Below, in pieces: positions 33,589 through 43,762 of a DNA stretch of 64,000 nt. Location of the stretch: positions 124,001-188,000 of the forward strand of contig JAGMVK010000010.1 in NCBI GenBank assembly GCA_020747065.1. The letters run 5' to 3'. The notes beneath the pieces were generated by a model. The model did no database searches. It saw nothing but the letters and a program-made list of their open reading frames with translations, and was not told the origin of the DNA. A program made the position numbers and the translations under genes. Every line of letters starts with the position of its first letter. The stretch's first letter is position 1. This DNA is from Cadophora sp. MPI-SDFR-AT-0126. Taxonomy: Eukaryota; Ascomycota; Leotiomycetes; Helotiales; Ploettnerulaceae.

Positions 33589-35926
33589 CGAAATCGAATA
33601 TCAGGCGATGAAGTTCGGAAGGCTTGTCAAGTCCCCGTGCAGGAGAATGAAAGTTCGAGATATTACTGCGCTTGCTCTCACAAGCATCAGGGCCGTTTCG
33701 GGCAGACATGTGTTCGAGGCGCAGTGGGAACAAGCTTGATCGATGCCTTAAGAAGCAAGTTCCCTCCCAGAGATGTATCCACGCTGCCCTAAGCATGATG
33801 CAAGCGGCATTCGAGAAAGGTGGCGTGATAAGATTGCTGTGAGGATGTTACCAATTGTCCATCTCCTTGGCGCTGTGTTCAAGAGGAGCATAGACGTCGC
33901 AAGGATCTCAGAACCAAATTCTATATGGCTGGCCAAATAGTTGAGGTGAAGAAAGAGGGGGGACTGGAAACCAAAACTTTAAACTGATATGGTGTGACAA
34001 GCTACCACCGAATCATAGGGTGACCAGCTTCGGCATATATCCATCTGTCTACCCCAATGGTGGACTCTGTGATTGGTCTATCGATGACAATTCTCCATAT
34101 CCCAGCTTTGAGAGCCGGAGTTAAGTCTCAAAACCGGGATCAGAAAACATTTCTATGGTATACAGTGACCTGCTAGGATGCCAAATCTAGCACTTTTGAG
34201 CCTTGCTCGTGGACGTTGTTGGTAGAGACGAGCATATGAAGGTACTGCACGCGAATGTCACACCAAAAGACCCTGCATAAAGCGTGGGCACAACATCCTC
34301 TTGGACTTGCGAGAACAGCTTTTACTGAGAGCAGCATATATCTGTAATGCCGCCGTACCCGTCGACGTGGAAGTTTTACTGGACGAGAGAAATGAACATA
34401 GAGCTCTATCTCGCTGATGGTGTTACGAATTCAAATGAAGGAGAACGCTGGCATATTGACAGCGAAAGGTTCTGAGGCAAGCAGATTGGCCTTCTTTTCC
34501 TGCAAGAAGATGACTACTTTTGGAAGAAGATCGGCACGAAACAGAATGATCGATGGGTGATTCCATTGTCATGCATGTAGGGAAGCGGGGAAAAGGCAGA
34601 AGGCAGGCCATCGAGATATTGGCGGACAGAAACGCGACTCCGCTAATCGAGTGAGTGTGCGTGAGCATCGAAATCGTGGAATGCCAAATAGCTGTCATGC
34701 ATGCATGTGCAGGGTTGTCGTACATCTTGGATCGGATTGGGCGAGAAGGGCGAAAAAGGCGAGGACGAGGCTCAAAAGGGTGCGGGCGCCGGCTGCACGA
34801 TCTCGGGGCCACCTGGAGGGATACGAGAACGAGGGAGGACATTACCAGATCCAGGCATGGGGATATCTATGTCAAGATGGGATTCCGTGGCCATGGGTCG
34901 GATAGATCTCTCATGGGCATCGGGTGGAGATTTTTGAGGCTGAGCAGGTGTCAGTGTCGATGCTCCAACAGCAGTCGAAGCGGCACACAAGGCAAGACGT
35001 TGATGCAAAATGAGGAAGAAACACTTCCTGCTGCATATCGTAGTGGGATTTAACTTTCCTGTCGGATGCACTAGATGGCAGTAAGCCAGAGCCTTCATTC
35101 GAATCAGGAATGGAATGGAAGTGATTGGTTACATTATATTGAAGTCAGCAGGGTAATTGATCCCACCCTTTCGAAGTGCCAATCAGGACGAAAGACTTGG
35201 TAGATCGTAGTGGGCATTCACGGTTCTACCTCTCGCTTGGTCGTAGAAGGCCTTCGTGAGAAGTTGGCGGGGAGGCATGCGTGTGGCGAGCATGGGCTGT
35301 ATGGCGATGGGACGATTGGCCGCATGTTGCAGATATGTTGGCTTTGCTTTCGAGATATGCCTGGAGTTGAAAATGGAAGCCATGGGACCAATTGCATCCG
35401 GAGGATCTTGCAGGGGCAACGAGGGTGCGGCAGGGTTGCAGGAAGAAGTGAAGATGATTGGAAATAGAGTTGAAGAACGGAGAGGTGATAGCAATGCAGG
35501 AGCGGAGATGGTGCCGTTGAGTTCCTGCCATCCAACCCGCCCCCTGCCCCTTCAGACCCCCAACACTTCAAGTACGAGCAATCATGAAATGTCACTGAGC
35601 TGCACGAGGACAGCGACAAGGCAGAAAAATAGAGATAGCCATCTAAAGGTATTTCGTTAAACGTTCCTGGTCTTAAGCAGTTGATTAGCGAAAGGTACTT
35701 GCTTTATATCGACTCGACGTTCAAGTTAGAGTAGTCTTCGGTAGTTTGAGATTATCACCTCGTTCTCGGTTTTTGCTTTGACACCACACATGCTGTGAAA
35801 CAAGAAAAGTTATCAGGACCCTTGTCCTTGTTGCCGACGCCATGTTATGATCTTCTCCCAGAAAGAGATAAATGGAAACCGATCTCTGGAGGATCTTAGG
35901 TCATCTGTTTCATCATGCTGCAGCCG
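33589..35926. other. Intergenic region without supported genes
   Basis: Many overlapping short frames occur on both strands (for example 34423-34842 minus, 34655-35053 plus, 35218-35619 minus), but they are mutual shadows in GC-balanced DNA without motifs or consistent splice sites. I see no gene, RNA or repeat that I can support. Confidence 0.45.
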
Positions 35927-37946
35927 TATCCCATGGGGCGCCATCGCTTGCGACTTTTAGCCTGACAGGGGTTCTGACCAATCAACGAGCCGCATTTTAA
36001 AGGTAGGATCATGATCAATTGCTTCAAATCTACTCTACAGCGCCATGGTACTTGTCAAAACAGCCACTTTCTTTACACAAGTGCACGTTGCACTGTTTAC
36101 AGCCAAATATAGCGCTCTTTCTCTTAGAAGGACGCTGAATATTCGCTGAAATACCCCCAAGAGCTTCACGTGCGGGGTCGCTATATCGCTCTCCTTTACA
36201 GTACTTGCAATCCCCCTTCCGCGTCATCCTTAATTGCTAATAGCGCTGCGGTAGTACTAGAGATTCTTCAATATTTCCGTGGGAAAACCTCCGTTTCCTC
36301 GTGCCCGGAGCAGTACCTGCAGCATGAAGTAATGCGTACATGATTTCCTTCCGGAATTTAGCTTAAGAAGTCCACTTGTCCTTTAAATCGATATTCCAGT
36401 GGTCTTTAAGGTTAGCGTATATCGAAATAAGGTAAGAGTTTACTAAGACTGTTTATAAGAGCTAATTCCATAGAGCTTGCCATCCTCCTCTTCTAATTAG
36501 CCTATCTCCAGAGTTGTAGGACTTCAATTGATCACTAACGTCCACGGCATTCATGAATTGGTTATAAAGCCAGGCAAAGAATAGCTCATCTAAATCCTTA
36601 ACGTTCTCACTACTAAACTATGCTCTTGCGACAGCTACGTTTAAAGAGGTTTCACTTAGTTTGTAGCGAGTAGTGCTAACAGTACCGGAGCCATCGCTGC
36701 AATTCATCATAAAGAGAGTAGGGGCGTTATCGTTCCAGAGAGCCTAGGTAATAGTATTCTCGGGATTACAGGCCGTAAAGAGAGCGTTATAAGGTATCCG
36801 GGTCTCGGCTTTCTTTACCTGTGCCTACAAAGTTAAGAGCCTTTATACAACGCCGGAATCTCGTCTTACTGTACCGATAGCACCGAATCCAAGCTCTCGG
36901 AGGTATATCATGAGCTTATTCGACACGAAGAGATTGTCTAGTAATACTATGTAATTTACGAGGGGTAAACGACATAAGAGGTGTAGTACAACAGCCTGCG
37001 TACGATTTCCAGAGAGGCCGGCTCCTCTATTCGTCTTTGGCCCTCTAAGAGCCACTGGAGCTCGTACACCCTCTGGCCCCTGGGCTCCTTTAGAATGCCA
37101 GGTCCAGTGTAAAAAGTAGCTTAATTAAGCGACTACCCATACTTTATAACCTATTAGTACAGGCTTAGAAGGTATAGTTGTCGTCTCAAAAGCTCGCCTG
37201 GTAAAGCGTTGCATACACTCGTCTACGGCAAGGTTCCGGCCAGGTTTCCAGAGCTCTAAGGATACTCGTTGAATATAAGAATTGAGTAGTTCTACTCATT
37301 GAAAAGCTCTCAATTTCGTGCCCTTAGACGGGGGAGCACAAAGACAAAACCTGCGGTGTAGGATTTCAAAGCGATTCCGTGATATATACTTGCGTACAGC
37401 ATGTTGCAGTCCGTCCTCCTCTATAGACTAATAGTCCCTTATTTAATTCTCTACATGTAATTCCATGTATATAAGAATACCAAGGTAAACCTTAATCTCT
37501 AGTAAAGTAGTATCGTACCAGTTAAGTGAGCGAGAATACGATTTAAGCTCTTCAGGCTCTTTCGCATTCAAATTAGTGTACTTAACGATTTATTGAAGTA
37601 TCCTATCAGTAAAAAACAGTGAGAATATAGCAAAAGAATCGGTAGAACTAATAGAGAGAGGCAATTGTATTTAAGGTTGGAAATCCAGGCAAAAGAATAG
37701 TATAAATGGCCCAGAACCCTCTTAGATTAGCTTCGCTTTTAGACAATATGTTCCATCAAGGATTAGATCGGGTTGCATGCCTTCGGCCATCTTGAATGTG
37801 ATAAATTAAGTGAGAATAGCTTATATTTTAGCACATTCTTAATTGTGTTAAGGGGATATTTACATGCCGTTACGGGGGGCAACATAACCCTGCAATGCCA
37901 AGACGGCCCACCACGCTAAAAGTCGTTTCTGGCGCTCCATGGGATA
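35927..37946 (-). mobile_element. Decayed piggyBac-type DNA transposon with long terminal inverted repeats
   Basis: The inverted ends match. Left (from 35927) reads TATCCCATGGGGCGCCA, then CGACTTTTAGC. The right end, read from 37946 on the other strand, reads TATCCCATGGAGCGCCA, then CGACTTTTAGC, with a 3-base indel in between. About 2.0 kb lies between them, a normal piggyBac size, and the inside encodes remnants of a piggyBac transposase on the minus strand. The ends start CCC after the flanking TAT, as piggyBac ends usually start CCY, but the canonical TTAA target duplication is not seen (GTAT on the left, ATAG on the right). Confidence 0.75.
36030..37330 (-). pseudogene. piggyBac (DDE_Tnp_1_7) transposase remnant
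   Basis: Recognisable pieces, in order on the minus strand, are NLAVDECMQRFTRRAFETTT (first catalytic Asp in VDE), IPSKPVLIGYKVWVVA interrupted by TAA, and FLHWTWHSKG. Then come RTQAVVLHLLCRLPLVNYIV and LLDNLFVSNKL (second Asp), ending at a stop near 36843. Further on, the C-terminal cysteine-rich ribbon (CKYCKGER ... GCKQCNVHLCKESGCFDKYH) ends at 36030. These are hallmarks of the piggyBac family, including the Cys-rich tail that contacts the TIR. Between the pieces the frame is broken by stops and shifts, so the copy is dead. PiggyBac is less common in ascomycetes than Fot1-like elements. Confidence 0.85.
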
Positions 37947-39262
37947 GTACAGTGGCGCTTTCTTCGGAGGGAATCTCCGGTCCTTTCTCAGATGATGTTC
38001 TGAGCTTACTTCTGTCCACTCTTTCACCAATGATCACTGTATTGTAAGGCCAGAAGCCTACAATACTGTACAGTACGTCCGACTCTGGCTTTGGACCGAA
38101 AAGATGTTCTGCAATGAATTGCCTGTGCTTACCTACATCGAACCGTCTTGGTTCGATTCCATCTTTCTTTGTCTATCCTTTGTCTTCGTTTGCATCCCGA
38201 GAATATCTAAGTTCAGTGTGAAGTGGGGTATTGCATTTCCAGCAGTACTCGTTCACATTTTAGTCCCTTTTTCTTCTTCCTATTGTGATTTTCTATTGAA
38301 CTTTTTCTTCTGATCTTCTCAATTTTTCAAGGATATTATTTACTTTCTTTGCCGGAGTATCCCCGTAGCTACTTGCCTGCCGAGATGGTCCAGCTTCACC
38401 ATAGGCTGAAATGGCGGAGCGGAATGGAGTGGGAGTGGAGTGGGAGTGAGTGGGAGTGGAGTGGAGTGGAGTGGAGTGGAGGGAGGGGTGGTGGAGTGGG
38501 GTGATGTGATGGCAAGTCTGTGCTAGCTGTCGTCCAACCTTGACGATGGCATCAACAAATAACCCTAACTCACCAACGCTCAACACTTGGTTTTGGCGCA
38601 ATCCCCTTTCAACTCAATCGTCCTTTCGCATTCATTCATACCAATCCGCAGTCGGCATCATAATATCATCTCTAGTACAGCCTTGTTGATACGTCCACTT
38701 CCAGTGCCGAGAGAAGACAACATCATCCGGACCCCCACCAACAACTTTGCAATCCCCTCCAGTTGCCCAAGTAGATCGAGCCGCACCAGTCGAGTGATCT
38801 CTGCGCCGCAGTATCACTTCCAAATATTCGACCAGCTTGTGCGACGCAACTGTCCACGCGCACAAAGAGATTCCCAATCATCTCGGGCACCATTGCCTGC
38901 AAAATATTCTTTGTTGTTGGGCGTCACAGTCCCAATCGCCCGATCGCCAACATCAGGGTCTGGTCAGAAGATTGGGCTACATTGGATGAGATCATTGCAG
39001 GAACCCGGCTTCGAACATCATTCAGCGAACGGCGCAAGAGTGGTGGTCATTACAGAAGACGGCATTCGACGAGGCCTCTCTGCGATTCCACCCACGGATG
39101 AGAAAGTTCAGCAGGATCCTCGCAACGCACCCAGCATCATATTCATATCAGCTGTCTGCGACCAAGGAGGTACAAGGAGCGGTAACTAGACGGGATAGCA
39201 TTCGATAACAGGATACCCGGCAAGGAAGAAACAAGTCCACCGAGGGACCTACAATTGAATTT
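37947..39262. other. Intergenic region with a GGAGT-rich tract
   Basis: No gene is supported. Frames at 38104-38313 and 38587-39189 lack motifs, and the latter lies in what should be the upstream region of sidL. The G-rich tandem tract at 38422-38503 is listed separately. Confidence 0.5.
38422..38503 (+). repeat. GGAGT/GGGAGT tandem tract
   Basis: About 80 bp of nearly continuous GGAGT and GGGAGT units, ending in a G-run-rich segment (GGGAGGGGTGGTGGAGTGGGG). The G-rich strand has enough GGG runs to consider quadruplex formation, which is inference. Confidence 0.8.
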
Positions 39263-39278
39263 ATATCTGATTATAAAA
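39263..39278 (+). promoter_or_regulatory. Candidate SreA-type GATA site next to a TATA box, sidL promoter
   Basis: Bases 39263-39271 are ATATCTGAT, which on the minus strand reads ATCAGATAT. That is one base off the ATCWGATAA consensus bound by the fungal iron repressor SreA and its relatives. TATAAAA follows at once (39272-39278), 130 bp before the sidL ATG. Further GATA cores lie at about 39191-39215. The consensus is known for siderophore genes; its use here is inference. Confidence 0.45.
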
Positions 39279-39407
39279 GGAGGCTGAGGTACGAGACTGT
39301 TGGACCTGGTAATAGATATATCTTTGAGTGTCTTTGCTCTTGCCGATTGGAGATGCGAATTGCTGCTGGGCCGCAAGATCTACTCGTTACCTCTCAACCC
39401 ATCCAAC

Positions 39408-41087
39408 ATGGCGCCCACTCCCAGTGTCCTTCATCTACCCAATGGGCAGAACTTGACAGTCACGCCTGTGTTCGGCGGCTACTTTTTCAAGTCCAATGAG
39501 CTCAACATCCACACAAACGTGTTCCCAGCTGGTTGGACTGTTATCATCCAATCCGAAGACTACTCAGATGACCATAATGGGGAGGACTCGACACAGGTCG
39601 AATTGTCCGGCATGCCAAAAGAGAAGAAACGGCATATTCATCCATTCAAGACACCTACCTTGAGAAACGACAATCTCTTTATATCGTCAATCTCGAACCC
39701 TTCCAGCAATGATTTCAAGACTCCCACGAGTCCCACTCGACAGATAGCCATGATGCTCTGGGCTTCCCTGTATTGGTACTTCCACCTGCAGCCACCATCG
39801 CCCTACATCACAAGCGAGACTTCGAAGAATACCCCAGATAGAGGAAAACCAAGAGGAGAGTGGCGCATCAATATCAAGAGAGAAGGAGTTTTCCGTGGCC
39901 GGAATTTGATACAGAAATTGGAAAGGATGGGTTTGATCACATCGGAAGATTCAAGTGTCGGTGTAAACCCAGAAGAGAATACCGCAGAAGGATGGTCAGA
40001 GATGTTCATTTCACAAAGAACCTTTTGGCAGTTATCTGCTAAACTATTCCTATTTACTTTGACTCCCACTACCGGGTCAGCATTTATGGGCACTCCATAC
40101 AACAGCCGACCAAGTTCCCCAGTCCGAGGCGGCGATAGGAATTCATCCCCAGGTCAGAAAGAAGTTGGAGATTCGAGTTCTGGATTATGGTCACCGTCAG
40201 CATCAGGACCATTTTCGTCTGGAAGTCATCTGCCAACCTATTTCCCACCTCCGCCACTTCAGTACACCATAACTGATGGGATTCGCCATCCTATGCGTCC
40301 AAAACCCCCGAGACAAGGAGAGATATTTTACACCAGATACATACCGTCTGTTGGACAATATCTCGCTTTCAGAACTGCTTCACTATCTCCACGACCTGTT
40401 GCCTACAATGGACCGACAACGTCATTATCCATTCCCAAACACCAGGGAAGCACATCTATCTCGTCACTTCCTACCCACTTCTCGATCTCGTCTGTTGCAG
40501 ATCTAGCAACACCGCCGTCGGAGACTAATGATACGACCATGATGACGGATCTCCAGCTGCTGAACAAGTGGATGAACGTCCCTCGAGTATCAAAATTCTG
40601 GGGATGTTCAGGACCCCAAGAGACGCAAGAGGCTTTTCTGAGAGGAAATCTGAAATCCAATCATTCATTCCCAGTCATTGGTCTCTGGGATGGGAAGCCA
40701 TTTGGATATTTTGAGATATATTGGGTCAAGGAAGATATCTTAGGCAAGCATTTAGGCGATCGCGCCAAAGACTATGATCGTGGGATTCATGTGTTGGTTG
40801 GAGAGGAAGAATTTAGAGGGAAGCATCGAGTGAATGCTTGGATCACATCCCTCGCGCATTGGGCATTTATTCAAGATTACAGGACCAATGCTGTCGTTCT
40901 TGAGCCACGGATTGATAATGAAAAGTATGGCTCTATTCCAGACGCTAGGCTCTTTGCTAACAGATGCAGATTCATTTCGCATTTACACGAGTCGGGTTTC
41001 CTAAAAGAAGGAGAGGTCACATTTCCACATAAGCAGAGTGCTTTCGTGAAGTTACGAAGGGCAAACTTTGAAGCTCCAGCAATATAA
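39408..41087 (+). CDS. sidL: SidL-like N5-hydroxyornithine acyltransferase (siderophore biosynthesis)
   Basis: This single exon encodes 559 residues. ATG 39408 starts MAPTPSVLHLPNGQNLTVTP, which fits the family opening; the in-frame upstream ATG at 39300 would add 36 unrelated residues. The N-terminal half carries the GGYFFKSNELNIHTNVFPAG motif and a central Ser/Pro-rich insert (about residues 235-390). The C-terminal third is the GNAT-type IucB/AlcB acyltransferase domain (FWGCSGPQETQEAFLRG, VIGLWDGKPFGYFEIYWVKE, GIHVLVGEEEFRGKHRVNAW). SidL acetylates N5-hydroxyornithine for ferricrocin-type intracellular siderophores. SidF is the related anhydromevalonyl transferase of extracellular siderophores. 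I prefer SidL because the chain is long and ends FEAPAI without a peroxisomal PTS1 signal. No NRPS or SidA is nearby. An iron-responsive GATA-like site lies upstream. Confidence 0.85.
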   Translation: MAPTPSVLHLPNGQNLTVTPVFGGYFFKSNELNIHTNVFPAGWTVIIQSEDYSDDHNGEDSTQVELSGMPKEKKRHIHPFKTPTLRNDNLFISSISNPSSNDFKTPTSPTRQIAMMLWASLYWYFHLQPPSPYITSETSKNTPDRGKPRGEWRINIKREGVFRGRNLIQKLERMGLITSEDSSVGVNPEENTAEGWSEMFISQRTFWQLSAKLFLFTLTPTTGSAFMGTPYNSRPSSPVRGGDRNSSPGQKEVGDSSSGLWSPSASGPFSSGSHLPTYFPPPPLQYTITDGIRHPMRPKPPRQGEIFYTRYIPSVGQYLAFRTASLSPRPVAYNGPTTSLSIPKHQGSTSISSLPTHFSISSVADLATPPSETNDTTMMTDLQLLNKWMNVPRVSKFWGCSGPQETQEAFLRGNLKSNHSFPVIGLWDGKPFGYFEIYWVKEDILGKHLGDRAKDYDRGIHVLVGEEEFRGKHRVNAWITSLAHWAFIQDYRTNAVVLEPRIDNEKYGSIPDARLFANRCRFISHLHESGFLKEGEVTFPHKQSAFVKLRRANFEAPAI

Positions 41088-41698
41088 TCATATAATTAAT
41101 GCAGCACCTTTCGAGATCCGCTTCGTATTTTGCTTCCTGCCAAATTCAAACCCAACTCCATTTACGAACAGCCGACCGTCAGCTCGCAAGCCATCTCCCG
41201 ATCAAGCCATGAAAATCACCGTCGTCGTCAGGAATGCAGAGTCGCAAAGCTGCGTGTCGCGACAATTGGCGGGAGATTTCACTTGAGATAAATCGATAGA
41301 CACCCCTCTTGCCCCATGCAACAATTTCCGTCGATCCGAATTGGGGACGCGACGTGCAAGGATGAGGCTGAAAATGGTGATAACAGGCTTATTATGCATA
41401 TATCTACCCCAGTATTCAGCAGGGCTCGTGCGGCACAGGTGGGCGGAATTCTTCCAGAACCCCCCCTGAGTTCGATTGGAGCTAGGATAGACGGTTCGCT
41501 AACCCTTGTTTTCTCCTGGAAACCATTGAGTGGCAATCCCTGTTTGGATGTACGACTGCATGCAAATATTGGTACGGGGCTGACGACGTGGGGAAATTTC
41601 GAAGTTCGAGATGTACAAATACATGCTATCGAACCTAAGCTGTTTGATTCCCCGGTCGACTTTTTACTCTTTCAAAGTCTCCCTGTAGCATCGACATC
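41088..41698. other. Intergenic region between sidL and the lipoxygenase
   Basis: About 610 bp. The open frame 41316-41702 overlaps the lipoxygenase ATG and lacks motifs. A run of GATA-poor, ordinary sequence probably includes the lipoxygenase promoter. Confidence 0.5.
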
Positions 41699-43762
41699 AT
41701 GATTTTCTTACTCACGCAACTCCTATTGGCGATTACCGCAAATGCATTTGTGATCAAACGTGACAACTCAACCGTGACAGCAGCATCTCTTCCTCAATTC
41801 TCAAACATCACTGCGCGATTGGAAGCCATCAATATCAAACGCGAAGGATGGCTCTACGGTCCCTCCATTCTAGGAAATGCATCATTCTTCCCTACCGGTG
41901 CGCTGGGAACAGCCAGGATGCAAGCAGATATGGCTTTATTTTCAGTTGAATCCGCGTACATCGGTCCAAAAGCGCAAGCAGATCTGGCAGCCGTGCAAGC
42001 AGCAGTCATTGCTGTAAGTCTCATTCCTAAATTGTCAACAGACCTCCTGACAATTCCAGAATGGCGGCCTCAACAGTCTAGACGACTACGCTCACGTCCT
42101 CTATGACGGCCAATGGCTCAATTCCGTGCCAGGAGGGATCGGCAAAGGGATCTTGCAAAACTATACCCAAGATCTCCTCTTCTCCATGGAACGCTTATCC
42201 CTAAACTGCTACCCACTCCGACGTCTCTCGCCTCAGGACCCGCCCCCCTTCACGGTCGACCTCGACACAGCCGTAGCGATCACCACGCTGTCTATGCCCG
42301 AGCTGCTCGCTTCCGGAAGACTCTTCATCGTTGACCACAGCTACCAACTCAACTACCCCAAGGGAGCGGGCAAGTACGGTGCATCTTCCACGGCGCTGTT
42401 CTTCATCCACCCGGCTTCGGGTGATTTTCTACCGCTGGCAATCAAGACGAATGTTGGTTCTGATCTGATCTATACACCACTGGATGAGCCGAACGATTGG
42501 TTACTAGCCAAGATCCTGTTTAACGAGAACGATCTCTTTCACGGGCAGATGTATCACCTTGTCGCTTCACATGATGTTGCCGAAATTGTGCATCAGGCTG
42601 CGGTGAGGACCTTGAGTGATGAGCATCCCGTGATGATCCTTTTGGAACGATGTACGTTTACCAGTGCATTCCTTCAAAGATTGTACTAACAGCATATTCA
42701 AGTGATGTACCAAGCCTATGCCGTCCGACCGTACGCCACTACCCCATCCTCCTGCTTGAATATCAACTAACATCACACAGGGTAGGCAATTCAGTCCTGT
42801 TCAACGATGGTGGCTATCTCGATCGAGCATTCTACGTCAACCATCTTGGAGCCGGCCAATTCGTGGCTGATTTCTACCCTATCGCCGGAGCCTTCCAAGC
42901 TAATTATCTATCCACCGATCTCAAGAATAGAGGATTGATCAATTCGACTTTTGGGCCAGAGCTGAAGCATTTCCCGTTTTATGAGGATGCCAAAGTTGTT
43001 AGAGATGTGATCTTTGAATTGTACGTTCACCTCCACCACGCATTCCCCTTCCAGCTTGGGAAGATATGATATGATATGATGCGGTGAAGAAGAGAGCTGA
43101 GAGGAAAGTCCAACTAACACCACCCCAGCATCTCAACCTTCGTAAACGCCTATTACCCCTCCGAAACCCTCATGACAACAGACCCCGAACTAGCCGCCTG
43201 GTTCATCGAAGCCAGCACCCTCGCCCAAGCAATCGATTTCCCGTGCGCGCCGAAGGACGGCAGACCCACACTCTGCTCCCGGGCAACGTTAATCGATATC
43301 CTAACTCACATGGCGTATCTGTGCGGTGTGCAACACCACGCCCTCAACACCGGCGACCCAGTCTACAGTTCCGGAACCCTCCCCTTCCACCCCACCGCCC
43401 TATACTCCCCCCTGCCCACCAGCAAGAACATCACCTCGTCCGAGCTCGTCGCCCTCCTCCCGCCCGTCTCCGCCGCCCTCTTCCAGATCTACCTGCTCGC
43501 CGTCTTCAACCGTCCGCACTACGAGGCGCAGAATAAGACGCTCGTTCACGCGTTCTCGGATGAGGGCTTTCTGGGGAAGTTCGGCGAGAGTGGGAAGGGA
43601 GCGGTGGTTGAGAGAGCGGCGGGAGTGTTTAAGGGGAAGATGGAGGGGATTAGTGCGGCGGTTAGGGCAAGGGGATTTGATGACATGGGCCTGTCGCAGG
43701 GCATGCCGTTTGTTTATAGGAGTTTGGATCCCGGGACTATTCCATTTTATTTGGCTGTTTGA
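41699..43762 (+). CDS. Secreted manganese-type lipoxygenase
   Basis: Five exons keep frame: 41699-42013, 42060-42651, 42703-42730, 42781-43020 and 43129-43762. The product is 602 residues. A signal peptide (MIFLLTQLLLAITANAF) is followed by a short dibasic Lys-Arg site and several N-glycosylation sequons. Metal ligands expected for lipoxygenases are visible: H266 and H271 in HGQMYHLVASHDVAEIVH (H-x4-H, then H-x3-E), H461 and N465 in QHHALNTGDP (H-x3-N), and the C-terminal Val602 whose carboxylate is the fifth ligand. A C-terminal Val rather than Ile and the secretion signal match fungal Mn-lipoxygenases such as that of the take-all fungus. The enzyme dioxygenates linoleic and linolenic acid outside the cell. 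The third exon has only 28 bases. Confidence 0.92.

Noticed and set aside
34651..35660. Cluster of overlapping 80-140-codon frames on both strands
   Set aside because: Frames on both strands are open together because of low stop density; none has domain or intron support.
38140..38170. tRNA-like GGTTCGATTCC motif
   Set aside because: No matching T-stem or cloverleaf partner sequence is visible.
38587..39189. 200-codon frame upstream of sidL
   Set aside because: Low-complexity Ser/Arg/Pro content, no motif, and it lies in the sidL upstream region.
41316..41702. 128-codon frame before the lipoxygenase
   Set aside because: It overlaps the lipoxygenase start codon and has no motif; the spliced lipoxygenase model is strongly supported.
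39408..43762. A siderophore or oxylipin gene cluster
   Set aside because: SidL and the lipoxygenase are adjacent, but no NRPS, SidA, transporter, P450 or regulator typical of a cluster accompanies them, so adjacency is probably chance.
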